In this document: one piece after another, positions 54,858-63,715 of the stretch
How the letters are laid out: every line of letters begins with the position of its first letter
Numbering within the stretch: the stretch's first letter is position 1
Origin: Sulfurisphaera tokodaii str. 7
GTDB taxonomy: Archaea; Thermoproteota; Thermoprotei_A; Sulfolobales; Sulfolobaceae
Length of the DNA: 64,000 nt
Direction: 5' to 3'
NCBI RefSeq assembly: GCF_000011205.1
Contig: NC_003106.2
Span: forward strand, 1,564,001 to 1,628,000
The notes under the pieces: model-generated
Told to the model about the DNA's origin: nothing
Database searches by the model: none
Seen by the model: the letters and a program-made list of their open reading frames with translations, nothing else
Made by a program: the position numbers and the translations under genes

Positions 54858-55880
54858 ATGAGACTGGGAAAGATTGACGAGAAAATCTTTTCTGAAATAA
54901 TTTATCCCAATCTAGGGAAAAGACATAAGGAAGTTATTGTTGAACCTCAAAGTGGTGTAGATACTGGTGCTATTGATTTAGGTGATGGCAGAGTTTTAGT
55001 TGTAAAATCAGACCCAGTATTTATAGTTCCCCAATTTGGGTTTAAGAAAGCTGCCTGGTTTGCTGTTCATATTTTAGCAAGCGATGTTATGACTTCTGGA
55101 ATTCCTCCTAAATACGCATTAATTGACTTAAACTTACCTCCTAAGATCAGAGATGAAGAATTCAAGGAAATGTGGTTAGGAATTCATGAAGCCTTAAACG
55201 AGATAAATGTAATGGTAGTAGGTGGGCATACTGGTGTATATGAAGGGACAGATTATCCCATGGTTGGAGGGTTTAGTATGATTGGTATTGGCGAAAAAGA
55301 AAAGCTAGGTACCCCATCAAAGGTTAGAATAGGTGATTCAATTATAATTACTAAAGGACCGGCAATTGAAGCTACTGGACTTTTAGTTAATCTTTATCCC
55401 GAGTACTTCAGGGAGAGACTTCCTCAAGATATATTTAAAGAAGCTTATGACATGTATTGGAAGATGAGCTGTTGGAAAGATGGTTTAATTGCCTCAAATG
55501 TTGGAATTCATTTGATGCATGATGCAACTGAGGGTGGAGTATGGAATGCATTAGTAGAAATCGCTACGGTTACGAAGAAAGAATTAAGAATTTATGAGGA
55601 TAAGCTTTTCATAAACAGAGCTGTTAAAGAAGTAACATCGTTAGTTAATATAGATCCTTGGTCTTCAATAAGTGAAGGCACAATGATTATAATAAGTGAT
55701 AAGGGCGAGAAAATTGTTGAAGCATTGAAGAGAGAAGGAATAGAAAGTGCTATTGTTGGTGAAGTTAAAGAAGGTGATGGAGTTACATTAGTTAAGAAAG
55801 ATGGTAGTAAGCAGAGAATAGAAAAGCCTGCAGAGGATCCGTTTTGGAGAGTATTCTTTGAATTGTCAAAAAAGGCTTAA
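54858..55880 (+). CDS. AIR synthase/HypE-like ATP-dependent protein
   Basis: From the ATG at 54858 a 340-residue protein begins [20 protein letters not shown]. It has the PurM/HypE/SelD fold pattern: [44 protein letters not shown] and [18 protein letters not shown] (the last a HypE/ThiL hallmark). These enzymes bind ATP and activate carboxamide- or acyl-type groups. A longer frame begins at 54681, but its first 59 codons overlap the methyltransferase on the other strand and lack conservation. The next genes encode a ubiquitin-like carrier and others, with gaps of 30 bases or overlaps. Confidence 0.8.
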   Translation: MRLGKIDEKIFSEIIYPNLGKRHKEVIVEPQSGVDTGAIDLGDGRVLVVKSDPVFIVPQFGFKKAAWFAVHILASDVMTSGIPPKYALIDLNLPPKIRDEEFKEMWLGIHEALNEINVMVVGGHTGVYEGTDYPMVGGFSMIGIGEKEKLGTPSKVRIGDSIIITKGPAIEATGLLVNLYPEYFRERLPQDIFKEAYDMYWKMSCWKDGLIASNVGIHLMHDATEGGVWNALVEIATVTKKELRIYEDKLFINRAVKEVTSLVNIDPWSSISEGTMIIISDKGEKIVEALKREGIESAIVGEVKEGDGVTLVKKDGSKQRIEKPAEDPFWRVFFELSKKA

Positions 55881-55910
55881 AGTTAAATTTTTTCACTCTT
55901 ATAACTCTAT

Positions 55911-56117
55911 GTGAAAGTAACTGTACAATTGGTAAGAGAAAATAAGGAAATTGTTGTTGAACTGCCAGAGAAAGCTACTGTAAAGGATTTGCTTAAAAAG
56001 ATCGGATATAGAGTTCAAGGTAGTGTTGTTGTAAAAGATGGTTTACCAATAGTTGAGGATGAAAGATTAAATGATGGTGATAAAGTTCAAGTTTTTTTAG
56101 CAGCTTCAGGTGGATGA
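55911..56117 (+). CDS. ubiquitin-like sulfur carrier (ThiS/MoaD/Urm1-like)
   Basis: A 68-residue beta-grasp protein starting at a GTG. It reads VTVQLVRENKEIVVELPEKA, then VKDLLKKIGY, VVKDGLPIVEDERLNDGDKV and QVFLAASGG, ending in the terminal Gly-Gly needed for thiocarboxylate or isopeptide chemistry. It could be a sulfur carrier for tRNA or cofactor thiolation, or the local Urm1-like modifier. The start lies 30 bases after the AIR-synthase-like gene; the next gene overlaps its end by 8 bases. Confidence 0.85.
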   Translation: MKVTVQLVRENKEIVVELPEKATVKDLLKKIGYRVQGSVVVKDGLPIVEDERLNDGDKVQVFLAASGG

Positions 56118-56784
56118 AGTGGAGAAAATTGATGATATTTTAAGGCGTAAACATGAGATCCTCAGAAATCTGAGAAGTCCGGATAAGAGTATAAGAGATG
56201 AAGCATGGAGACTTATAACTTATATAGTAGATACCGGAAACGGAAAGTACCTTGAAGACTCATTAGGTTATTTAAGGTCTTTATTGTGGAATAAGTTACA
56301 AGGAGTAAGAGATGAAGCGTGGTCTCATTTACCAGTTTACAAAGCTCTTCTAGTTCAAGGTATAGATAGGGCATTAACTGCTGACTCAGATAGGATTAAA
56401 TGGTCAGCGTGGTCTCACGTCTTAGAAATGATTCAATTAGGTATAGTAGAGAAAGATAAAGTAATCGAGGTTAGATACTCTTATTGGAGGTTACTAAAAA
56501 GTAGATGGGCTACAATTAGAAAGAAAGCTTGGAATTTATTTGTTGAATTAGTTAAAGAGAACATATTTCAACCCAAAGATAAGGAAAGGTATATAGATTT
56601 TCTAAAACATAAAAAAGCTAGTGTAAGAATTTATGCGTGGGAAGTAAGTTCACAGTTAGTAAATCTAAACTTTATTACAAAAGATGAATTGCTTCAAAAT
56701 ATTCAATTTCTACAAGAATTAACACAAAAAGAAAGCAATGTTAAAAAAAGAGCATTGAAAGTATTAAAAAGGTTAGAAAGTTGA
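56110..56784 (+). CDS. helical-repeat protein (HEAT-like), 224 aa
   Basis: An all-helical protein with repeating DEAW/W-rich units (SIRDEAWRLITYIVD, GVRDEAWSHL, RIKWSAWSHVLEMI, TIRKKAWNLFVELV, SVRIYAWEVSSQLV). The spacing of about 35-40 residues suits HEAT-like repeats that form a protein-binding solenoid. It starts at a GTG inside the end of the carrier gene and overlaps the FAD gene by 4 bases. The tight coupling suggests a scaffold or adaptor in a common process. Confidence 0.65.
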   Translation: MDEVEKIDDILRRKHEILRNLRSPDKSIRDEAWRLITYIVDTGNGKYLEDSLGYLRSLLWNKLQGVRDEAWSHLPVYKALLVQGIDRALTADSDRIKWSAWSHVLEMIQLGIVEKDKVIEVRYSYWRLLKSRWATIRKKAWNLFVELVKENIFQPKDKERYIDFLKHKKASVRIYAWEVSSQLVNLNFITKDELLQNIQFLQELTQKESNVKKRALKVLKRLES

Positions 56785-57899
56785 AAGTCGGAATCGTAGG
56801 AGGAGGAATTGTAGGCTTATTTACAGCCTATTATTTGCTGAAAGAGGAAGCAGAAGTCACAATATTTGAAAAAGATTTCTTAGGTAGCGGATCAATTCAT
56901 GCCGCTGGTCTAATTGAACCATATAGGTTTGATAGAATAAACACTACTGGTATGATTATTAAGATGCTTAGATACATAAGTAAAAGAGTTACATCAGTAA
57001 AAAGTCTAAACAAAGCATGGGTAATAGAGTTACTTAAGAATCTAGATAAAGAACCACCAACAGAAGCTTGGGAAACTATGAAGGAAATGGCTCTATTTTC
57101 CTTAAAAGAATATAGGAGGTTAGCTGAAGAAAAGAACGATTTCGATTATGAGGAATCTGGGCTGTTAGAAATTTACTCTGATGAAAAGGAGCTCGAGAAA
57201 GGAATTATTGAGGAGAAAAAGAGTCCCTTTAGACCTAAGTTTGAGATTATGGAGGTTAAGGGCTTTGCCGGTGGTATTTATTTTCCAGAGCTATCAAAAG
57301 TTGATACTCACAAATTTATTGATAGGATTACAAAGGAGATTAAGGATGCAAAAGTAGTTAATGTGAACGTAGATAAAGTATCTAAGGATGCAAAAGTGTA
57401 TTACTCTGGAAAAGAGGAGAAATTCGATAAAGTTGTTTTATCTGCTGGAGTATGGTTAAGGAACGTAGGTTTACCTATAACTGCATTTAAAGGTTATGGT
57501 TATAGAGTTAAAGGCGAAATGAAAGTAAATTTCCCTTCAGTCCTAGCTGAGTTAGGCGTTGCAGTAGTAAAAAACTCTGACTTTATTAAGATTACTGGTG
57601 GTTTTGACGGCGATTTTTCTTCAGACTCTTCTAGGGCTGAAATATTTCTAAACTATGCTAAATCTCTAGTTAACATAAGTTATGTTTACGATTTGTATAT
57701 GGGCTATAGACCTTGCTCTCCTGATGGTTTTCCAGTTATCGGCAAAGCTGAAAACGTTGTAATCTCTACGGGTGCTTGTAGACTTGGTTGGAGTTATGCT
57801 CCATCAATGGGGAATATAACTACTGATTTAGTTTTAGATAGAAGGAACGACGTTGGTTATCTATCTCGATTTATAGGTGGAAGAAATTTAAGCCTTTAA
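56781..57899 (+). CDS. FAD-dependent oxidoreductase, DAO/glycine oxidase-like
   Basis: A 372-residue DAO-family flavoprotein starting at a TTG. The N-terminal dinucleotide-binding motif is GIVGGGIVGLFTAYYLL (4-20) with FEKDFLGSGS after the second strand, and the C-terminal FAD-binding motif is YRPCSPDGFPVIGKA. It would oxidise an amine such as glycine, sarcosine or a D-amino acid. It overlaps the repeat gene by 4 bases. In bacteria, glycine oxidase (ThiO) and ThiS appear in thiamine operons, but the other thiazole genes are not here. Confidence 0.8.
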   Translation: MKVGIVGGGIVGLFTAYYLLKEEAEVTIFEKDFLGSGSIHAAGLIEPYRFDRINTTGMIIKMLRYISKRVTSVKSLNKAWVIELLKNLDKEPPTEAWETMKEMALFSLKEYRRLAEEKNDFDYEESGLLEIYSDEKELEKGIIEEKKSPFRPKFEIMEVKGFAGGIYFPELSKVDTHKFIDRITKEIKDAKVVNVNVDKVSKDAKVYYSGKEEKFDKVVLSAGVWLRNVGLPITAFKGYGYRVKGEMKVNFPSVLAELGVAVVKNSDFIKITGGFDGDFSSDSSRAEIFLNYAKSLVNISYVYDLYMGYRPCSPDGFPVIGKAENVVISTGACRLGWSYAPSMGNITTDLVLDRRNDVGYLSRFIGGRNLSL

Positions 57900-57914
57900 G
57901 TAATATCTAAACAT

Positions 57915-58436
57915 ATGACTATAGTTAAATCCGAAATAATTCGCAAACTAATGGATGCTAAGAAATTCCTTTTAGACGGATATATAGATGAAGGTGTTAA
58001 AATTGTCCTTGAAATTACTAAATCATCTACTAAGAGTGAATACAATTGGTTCATTTGCAACTTGCTTGAAAGCATTGATTGCAGATACATGTTCCAAGTA
58101 TTGGATAAAATAGGAAGTTACTTTGACTTAGACAAATGCCAAAACTTAAAGAGCGTTGTAGAATGCGGTGTGATAAACAATACTTTAAATGAGCATGTTA
58201 ATAAGGCATTAGATATATTAGTAATTCAAGGAAAACGCGATAAACTAGAAGAAATAGGAAGAGAAATACTAAAGAATAATGAAGTAAGTGCTTCTATTTT
58301 AGTTGCTATAGCTAATGCATTGAGAAGAGTAGGAGATGAAAGAGATGCAACTACCCTATTGATAGAGGCGTGTAAAAAGGGAGAAAAAGAAGCCTGTAAT
58401 GCAGTAAACACTCTTACAGTAAGAAGTGTCATGTAA
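57915..58436 (+). CDS. helical protein, 173 aa, unassigned
   Basis: Predicted mainly helical, with a TPR-like rhythm in the second half (ASILVAIANALRRVGDERDA, then TTLLIEACKKGEKEACNAVN) and six cysteines. It starts at an ATG 15 bases after the FAD gene and is probably the last gene of the operon. I do not recognise it; many conserved Sulfolobales proteins look similar. Confidence 0.6.
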   Translation: MTIVKSEIIRKLMDAKKFLLDGYIDEGVKIVLEITKSSTKSEYNWFICNLLESIDCRYMFQVLDKIGSYFDLDKCQNLKSVVECGVINNTLNEHVNKALDILVIQGKRDKLEEIGREILKNNEVSASILVAIANALRRVGDERDATTLLIEACKKGEKEACNAVNTLTVRSVM

Positions 58437-58783
58437 TCTAAACTTTTCCATAGAGTATATAACTCTTCGAGAAAAAATTTGATTTATTTTCTTTGTATTT
58501 ATTGATGAGATTTTACGTATGCTAAGTATAATATAAATAACTAAAAGTATATAATCTAACTAAAAGGTGCTGAATGATAGTATGAATATTGAATCTCTTT
58601 TATTTAATTTAAATAATATAAATTAATATATGAACTTACTTATTGTAGTTACAAGTTCAAGGGTATTAAAAGAGATAGCACAAGAACCTAGTAGTAACTA
58701 CTATTTTCCTAGTTAATGATTGTAATCTGTTACACCTTTAAGGCATATTTTGATTTAAATACTTGTGTAGATAAGATTTCATT
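58437..58783. other. intergenic, 347 bases
   Basis: AT-rich with no open frame of note. Only possible promoter-like AT tracts at the right end. Confidence 0.35.
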
Positions 58784-59314
58784 ATGGATAGTGAAGTTGA
58801 AAAATTTGCTAGATTTCTCGAGGAGTATGCTAATTTTTTGAAAAGTGGTAAAAAGATAATCGATATTCCTTTAACACCTGAAGAACTTCTTGAAGAAGCT
58901 TCAAGAGTTAGAGCACTTTCAAGGATAAAACGAGAAGGAAATCTTATAGTCATCTATTTAAGTGAAGGTGAGGCCGAGCATTGGGCTCATTTTGAAGGTG
59001 AAATAATTATGCTCTTTGATAAACTTTATAGACCTCTTAAGGTTGAGATTGAGGTTAAGGATACGATGGATAGTGAAAAAGTTCTTTCAAATATTAATAG
59101 TGGTAAACTATCTGGTGTGTCTTTTACCTATAACGGCGTTTTCATTACAATAATCCTGGCAAATGGTGAGGCCGAGCATTGGGCTCATTTTGAAGGTGAA
59201 ATAATTATGTCACTCGACAAGATATTTAAGCCTCTTAAGGTTGAGATTGAGGTTAAGGATACGATGGATAGTGAAAAAGTTCTTGAGAATGCTGGCCTTC
59301 TCTCCTCACGTTGA
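58784..59314 (+). CDS. unassigned protein with an internal tandem duplication, 176 aa
   Basis: After a helical N-terminal 50 residues, two copies of a 66-residue unit begin at residues 62 and 128. Each includes GEAEHWAHFEGEIIM and RPLKVEIEVKD/KPLKVEIEVKD, then TMDSEKVL. The matching DNA is strikingly similar: 45 identical bases at the start and 54 at the end of each 120-base copy, with changes only between. His and Glu residues recur (AEHWAHFEGE), so metal binding is possible. I know no such family. The next gene overlaps its end by 26 bases. Confidence 0.7.
   Translation: MDSEVEKFARFLEEYANFLKSGKKIIDIPLTPEELLEEASRVRALSRIKREGNLIVIYLSEGEAEHWAHFEGEIIMLFDKLYRPLKVEIEVKDTMDSEKVLSNINSGKLSGVSFTYNGVFITIILANGEAEHWAHFEGEIIMSLDKIFKPLKVEIEVKDTMDSEKVLENAGLLSSR
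58967..59086 (+). repeat. 120-base direct repeat, copy 1
   Basis: First copy of the intragenic duplication; the second copy is 198 bases downstream (59165-59284). The two ends are identical over 45 and 54 bases, and the middle 21 bases differ. Confidence 0.8.
59165..59284 (+). repeat. 120-base direct repeat, copy 2
   Basis: Second copy, in frame with the first (198 bases = 66 codons). Identity at silent positions suggests a recent duplication or conversion between the copies. Confidence 0.8.
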
Positions 59315-59585
59315 AAGGCATAAAAATGATATAAGTGCGTACTTGAAAAAACTCAATTGTAATGTTGACCCATTTAGTGAGGAAATTTTATATTTTCTAG
59401 AGAGAATAAGAGGTATTCCACAAATACCTAATCAAAGATTAGGGGAGACTGAGAGATGGAGAATAATTCTCCACTTTCAATGTTGTGCTAAAATAAGGTA
59501 TGTGATTGCGAGAAGAGGGGATGAATTAATCTTAGTTACCGCACATCCTGATCCTGATGCAGAAAAATGCGTCGAAATCACTTAA
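59289..59585 (+). CDS. unassigned protein, 98 aa
   Basis: An ATG at 59289 inside the end of the previous gene gives MLAFSPHVERHKNDISAYLK, then SEEILYFLERIRGIPQIPNQ and RWRIILHFQCCAKIRYVIAR. It has a CC pair and a His/Asp-rich end (VTAHPDPDAEKCVE). The two overlapping genes probably form a pair, and the arrangement recalls a toxin-antitoxin or partner module, although no known family is recognised. An earlier ATG at 59241 lies within the duplicated region and is less likely. Confidence 0.6.
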   Translation: MLAFSPHVERHKNDISAYLKKLNCNVDPFSEEILYFLERIRGIPQIPNQRLGETERWRIILHFQCCAKIRYVIARRGDELILVTAHPDPDAEKCVEIT

Positions 59586-59599
59586 AAATGACAAAAAGA

Positions 59600-59990
59600 A
59601 GAAAAAGCTAGGGCTGATAAGAGAGATGCTGACCTCCTCCTCGCCCTAAAGGGCGAGGGTTCCCTTAGGGCGGTTCATAGGTTTGTGGTTTACCACCTTC
59701 ATCCTCACAACTTCATAGCTAGTGGGTGTTATACACACCCACCCCGCTCCGTTCGTCCAGCGGTAGACCACGGGCTGGGTCTTCAGCCCATTACCCCTAT
59801 CCCTCACCAAGAGTTGCCCTCTGCTCTTGGCTCTTGGGGACTCGGGGATATGTAGTTCTGTGCGGGGACACATATCTTCAGTATGCCCACCTTTGTGGGC
59901 TTCCCCGCACTTTATTAATAGTTTTAAGCTAAGATTAAAAACTTTACCCCGCCTTAAAAGGCGAGGCTTGCCCCGCGTTTTGTCAGTTTT
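59600..59990 (-). mobile_element. IS200/IS605-type relic with possible omega-RNA region
   Basis: A GC-rich island in an AT-rich genome. Read on the minus strand, the left end has a CGCCTT-AA-AAGGCG hairpin (59950-59963) and the right end a CTCGCCC-TAAA-GGGCGAG hairpin (59640-59657). Between them a frame (59646-59873) ends NRPKGTLAL and, past a stop, GEEEVSIS; I associate this with the end of archaeal TnpB proteins. Other hairpins include GTGGGTGT-TATAC-ACACCCAC, GGGCTG-GGTCTT-CAGCCC and an outer GTGCGGGGA/TCCCCGCAC stem. It is most simply a small non-autonomous TnpB-derived element. The RNA role is inferred. Confidence 0.5.
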
Positions 59991-60078
59991 AAGTTAATTT
60001 CCGTGGTAGGGAATTATAAAGAGAAACTTCACTGATATCATAAGTAAACTTTAAATGTTTACAAAAGAAGAAAACATT

Positions 60079-60321
60079 ATGACAACTACCGTTATATCAA
60101 TAAGAGTTGACGAGAAATTAAAAAAGGAATTAGAAGAGTTAGGAATAGATTATCCTAGCTTAGTTAGGAGCTACTTAGAAGAAGTAGTAAGGAAGGAAAA
60201 AATGAGAAGAGAATTAAAAGAAGCAGATAGGATAAGAGAAGAGCTTTTAAAATCTCATGGATATTATTCTTCTTCTGCAGAACTCGTTAGAGAAGATAGG
60301 GATAATAATGACTATTATTGA
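60079..60321 (+). CDS. vapB: VapB-type antitoxin, ribbon-helix-helix-like
   Basis: From the ATG at 60079 the 80-residue protein starts MTTTVISIRVDEKLKKELEE, a CopG/ribbon-helix-helix-like DNA-binding start, then a charged helical C-terminus that would cover the toxin. It overlaps the PIN gene by 14 bases. An upstream ATG at 60055 adds eight residues not typical of the fold. The antitoxin probably represses its own promoter. Confidence 0.8.
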   Translation: MTTTVISIRVDEKLKKELEELGIDYPSLVRSYLEEVVRKEKMRRELKEADRIREELLKSHGYYSSSAELVREDRDNNDYY

Positions 60322-60724
60322 CACTTCAGCACTCTTTGCACTCTATATTCCTGAGAAGATGAGTGCATTCATAAGAAAAGAAATTGAAAATGTAGACGAG
60401 TGTTACGTTTTGGATTTGATATTTTATGAATTCCCAAATGTTATCCGTAAAAGGATAGTAAGAAATGAGTTAAGCAAAGAAAAGGGGGACGAAATATTAG
60501 CGAGGGGTTTATCTTATATAGATTTGTGTAAAGTAGTAAGTGGGAAAGAATTAGCTAAGACAGCTTACGAAATAAGCTTAAAGTATAGCTTAACAACTTA
60601 TGACGCGTCTTTAATAGCTTTAGCAGAGAAAGTAAACGATATTATATTAACAGCAGATGAGAAACTAATAAGAGGAATTAGAAATGTTCAAGAAATCTCG
60701 AAATATTTTATATTCCCCGATTAA
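60308..60724 (+). CDS. vapC: VapC-type PIN-domain ribonuclease toxin
   Basis: From the ATG at 60308 the 138-residue protein starts MTIIDTSALFALYIPEK. PIN residues are Asp5, Glu in DLIFYEFPNVI, Asp in TTYDASLIALA and the late Asp in ILTADEKLI. Such toxins are Mg-dependent RNases. This is the second VapBC pair in the window, with an antitoxin of a different fold from the first. Confidence 0.85.
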   Translation: MTIIDTSALFALYIPEKMSAFIRKEIENVDECYVLDLIFYEFPNVIRKRIVRNELSKEKGDEILARGLSYIDLCKVVSGKELAKTAYEISLKYSLTTYDASLIALAEKVNDIILTADEKLIRGIRNVQEISKYFIFPD

Positions 60725-61120
60725 TATTTTACTTAGGAAATATTAGTTAAATCTGTTTAATACTTATAAGTTTCAGAACGTTAAATAAAGCCATATTAAC
60801 TCAAATTCTTTCTAGATTGGAAAGAGCTTTTATGCTTGTCTACGTTAAATATAAATATGATATCTTTTACAAGTGAAAGCTATGCTGAAAAGGATGAAGT
60901 ATAATCCTTGTGCTATTAGGTTAGAAGAGATTTCAGTGTTGAGGACTATCTCTTATGCTTGGTAAATGAACATAAAGTAAATAAAATTATGAAGATAATC
61001 GTTTAGATAATTTAGAATTAAGAGAAATAAAATAATAAAAAAATTCTATAAACTTATTATATGAATTGATTTCAATAACTTTTTAATTCTATATCTTTTA
61101 TAATAAAAATCTTTAATTGC
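60725..61120. other. intergenic, 396 bases
   Basis: A 27-codon frame at about 60882-60965 (MLKRMKYNPCAIRLEEISVL start) may be a decayed gene piece. Otherwise AT-rich with nothing recognisable. Confidence 0.3.
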
Positions 61121-61861
61121 TCATACTACTCCAATTATATTTATTTTAATATTTTCATCAAAATGCTTAGGTTTATTCAAAGAGATACTAGTAATTCTTC
61201 CTATAAATTCATTCTTATCATTTATTTTAAATAATTGATTAAACTTCTTTTCAAAACCTATTGTAGAACTTGGTTTACCACTAATACCATATCCACAAAC
61301 AGATCCAGAAGTATGTGCTGGGTAAATTTCTACATAATCTGGTAGCTCTTTTAACTTACTTAGACTATAGTACAGTTTTTCTGCTGAATCTTCACCACCT
61401 ATATCGATTCTCCCTACAGTGCCTACAAAAAGCGTATCACCAGTTAATACAGCCCAAGGTTCACTCCAGCTTTCATCCCTTCTTCTATCATAAATTAAAA
61501 TAGAGATGCTATCTGGTGTGTGCCCAGGAGTATGAATAATTTTTATTTTGACATTACCAGCCTTTATTTCCTCACCGTCTTTAAGTCTCTCAACTTGAAA
61601 GCTAACTTTAGACTCCTCATGGTAGTATACATTAGCATTAGTAAGGGATTGTAATTTTCTTGCTCCAGATATATGATCTGCATGAGTATGTGTATCAATT
61701 ATGTATGCAATTTTCATATCTCCAAGATCTTCAGCCAATTTTATAATTTCATTAATATGTTCATATTTAGGGTCTATAACAAAAAGTTCTCCAGCTTCAC
61801 TACAGCCAAAAATGTACGTTATACATCCTCCTGTAGGACTTATAATTTGTCTAAATATCAT
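61121..61861 (-). CDS. persulfide dioxygenase-like MBL protein (ETHE1 group)
   Basis: A 246-residue MBL-fold protein. The metal site is THTHADH (HxHxDH), HTPGHTPD, LTGDTLFVGTVGRIDIGG and IYPAHTSGS. The GDTLFVGTVGR and GSVCGYGISGKPSSTIGFEK features fit the ETHE1-type persulfide dioxygenase or rhodanese-linked group, which oxidises glutathione persulfide to sulfite in other organisms. That would suit a sulfur-metabolising archaeon, but the substrate here is unproven. The gene stands 32 bases downstream of the TrmB regulator on the same strand. Confidence 0.75.
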   Translation of the reverse strand: MIFRQIISPTGGCITYIFGCSEAGELFVIDPKYEHINEIIKLAEDLGDMKIAYIIDTHTHADHISGARKLQSLTNANVYYHEESKVSFQVERLKDGEEIKAGNVKIKIIHTPGHTPDSISILIYDRRRDESWSEPWAVLTGDTLFVGTVGRIDIGGEDSAEKLYYSLSKLKELPDYVEIYPAHTSGSVCGYGISGKPSSTIGFEKKFNQLFKINDKNEFIGRITSISLNKPKHFDENIKINIIGVV

Positions 61862-61893
61862 AAATTACAATATCTACCTAAATTATAAAAAAC

Positions 61894-62562
61894 TTATTCA
61901 CTTTTATAAGTTAATAATTCAAAATGTTCCTTAGCTTGAATAACACACCCTTTACAAGAGTCTATTATTATTTCATCATCACCATTAAATGTTACTAATA
62001 AAGAATCATCAAAAATTATAAATCGAGACTTTACGTTATCTATCTTTATCTTCCCATGTAAATTTAAATCATTAGATGACGTAACTACAGTTAAATTCCC
62101 ATCAAAATTTTTTAAAATTTTTATTAACCAATCTGGTAAATTATCATAGACAACATCAATTTTATTACTCTTATTAGCAAGATCTTTAATTATACGAATA
62201 ATGGTTTTAATACCTTTAACATGCAAACTACGCTCTGTCTCGTTTTCTCTTCTCTCATTCCAAAAAGATGTTATTATTTTAATATAATTATCCATCTCAT
62301 TAACAATTTTATCTCTGTAAATTTTTAATGCAAAAGATGGATCTATTATTTTTACCTTTTTAGGTCTTCCTTCAATTATCCTAACTAAGCCCTTATTCTC
62401 TAGTGATTTAATTACATCATAAACTTTCTGATATGGAACTCCAGACTTCTCAGAGATCTCTCTTATAGTAGAATTGCATAGAGATAATAAAGCAGAATAT
62501 ACTTTAGCCTCATAAAGTGAAAATCCCAGTTTCATTAAAGTTGTCTCTAATTCACCACTCAT
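61894..62562 (-). CDS. TrmB-family transcription regulator
   Basis: A 222-residue protein with a TrmB N-terminal wHTH (MKLGFSLYEAKVYSALLSLC, then EISEKSGVPYQKVYDVIKSL) and a C-terminal sensor-like domain ending in a Cys pair (CKGCVIQ). TrmB regulators usually bind sugars, but this shorter C-terminus lacks the classic sugar-binding region. It is immediately upstream of the persulfide-dioxygenase-like gene and divergent from an MFS transporter gene (41-base spacer), which it may control. Confidence 0.8.
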   Translation of the reverse strand: MSGELETTLMKLGFSLYEAKVYSALLSLCNSTIREISEKSGVPYQKVYDVIKSLENKGLVRIIEGRPKKVKIIDPSFALKIYRDKIVNEMDNYIKIITSFWNERRENETERSLHVKGIKTIIRIIKDLANKSNKIDVVYDNLPDWLIKILKNFDGNLTVVTSSNDLNLHGKIKIDNVKSRFIIFDDSLLVTFNGDDEIIIDSCKGCVIQAKEHFELLTYKSE

Positions 62563-62603
62563 AGTGAATAATTGATTTTTATTACTTTAAATCTTACTAT
62601 ATT

Positions 62604-63680
62604 ATGAATAAGCACTTTTTGTTATTCACAATTTTAGTTTTCTTTACGGGATTATACTTAGGAACTTTAAGAATAGATATACCAGAATTCGAAAAACAAC
62701 TTCACATTCCGTTAGAGCTAAGTGTTCTCTTACCATTAGTCTTTTTCGGATTTATAAAAGGATCTTGTAATTATATAGCGGGAAGACTTTCTGACAAATT
62801 AGGAAGAAAAAAACTACTTATAATAGGTTGGATTGTAGCAATATTCTCAATACCCTTATTATTTCTACCCAACATTTATACAATTATAATTATTTCTATC
62901 TTGTTAGCAATAAATCAAGCATTAACATGGACAACAACAGTAACTTCCCAAATTGATATATCTGGTAAATTAAGGGCTGGATTAGCTACTGGAATTAACG
63001 AAATGTCCGGTTATTTAGGAGTTTCAATAGGAAGCTTACTTGCTAGTTACATATTTAAAATAAGCTTTGTAATTCTTTTAATCACATCTATTCTAGCAGT
63101 CATACTTTCGTACACGGTAATGGAAACTAAAACACTAATTAGGGAAAATAATGAAAATATAAAAATAAAATGGATTCCTATAACAAAAATCAGTATTGCT
63201 GGATTATTAGAGAAATTTGTTGATTCCTCATTTTTTATACTAATTCCTACTTACTTACTCTTACAGCATTATTCCTTAACTTTAGTGGGATTAATAGTAT
63301 CGAGTTATGCTTTTGTATGGTCATTTTCACAACCATTGTTTGGGTATTTAGCAGATCTATATAGTAGGAAATTTATATTAGTCATAGGATTTATATTAAT
63401 GTTCTTAGGATTTATCCATTATTCATCTTATCCAATGTTATTTTCAGTAATAGAAGGAATAGGGATGGGAATGATTTATCCAAATTTAATAGCTGCTGTA
63501 AATGACATAATTAATGAAAAAGTAAGGGGAAAAGCCTTAGGTTATTACAGACTTTATAGGGATTCTGGTTACGGAATTGCTGGTATAGTAATACCATTAC
63601 TTTACATATTACTTGGTTTCAATAAAACTTTACTGGTTATAGGAATTTTACAACTTCTTTCATTAATCTTAATACTCTAA
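62604..63680 (+). CDS. MFS transporter
   Basis: A 358-residue protein with 11-12 membrane helices. The major facilitator loop motif [11 protein letters not shown] occurs after helix 2, and a second [11 protein letters not shown]-type motif after helix 8. The substrate is unknown. It is divergent from the TrmB regulator with a short spacer, suggesting shared control. The length is a little short of the usual 400. Confidence 0.85.
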   Translation: MNKHFLLFTILVFFTGLYLGTLRIDIPEFEKQLHIPLELSVLLPLVFFGFIKGSCNYIAGRLSDKLGRKKLLIIGWIVAIFSIPLLFLPNIYTIIIISILLAINQALTWTTTVTSQIDISGKLRAGLATGINEMSGYLGVSIGSLLASYIFKISFVILLITSILAVILSYTVMETKTLIRENNENIKIKWIPITKISIAGLLEKFVDSSFFILIPTYLLLQHYSLTLVGLIVSSYAFVWSFSQPLFGYLADLYSRKFILVIGFILMFLGFIHYSSYPMLFSVIEGIGMGMIYPNLIAAVNDIINEKVRGKALGYYRLYRDSGYGIAGIVIPLLYILLGFNKTLLVIGILQLLSLILIL

Positions 63681-63715
63681 ACCCTTATAAGATGAAAGGG
63701 CTAACAGAAAAATTG

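Noticed and set aside
58967-59284. CRISPR-like direct repeats
   Set aside because: Only two 120-base copies 198 bases apart within a coding frame; this is a gene duplication, not an array.
59726-59932. Plus-strand 68-aa frame in the GC-rich island
   Set aside because: GC-rich structured region gives open frames by chance on both strands; the minus-strand TnpB-like reading explains it better.
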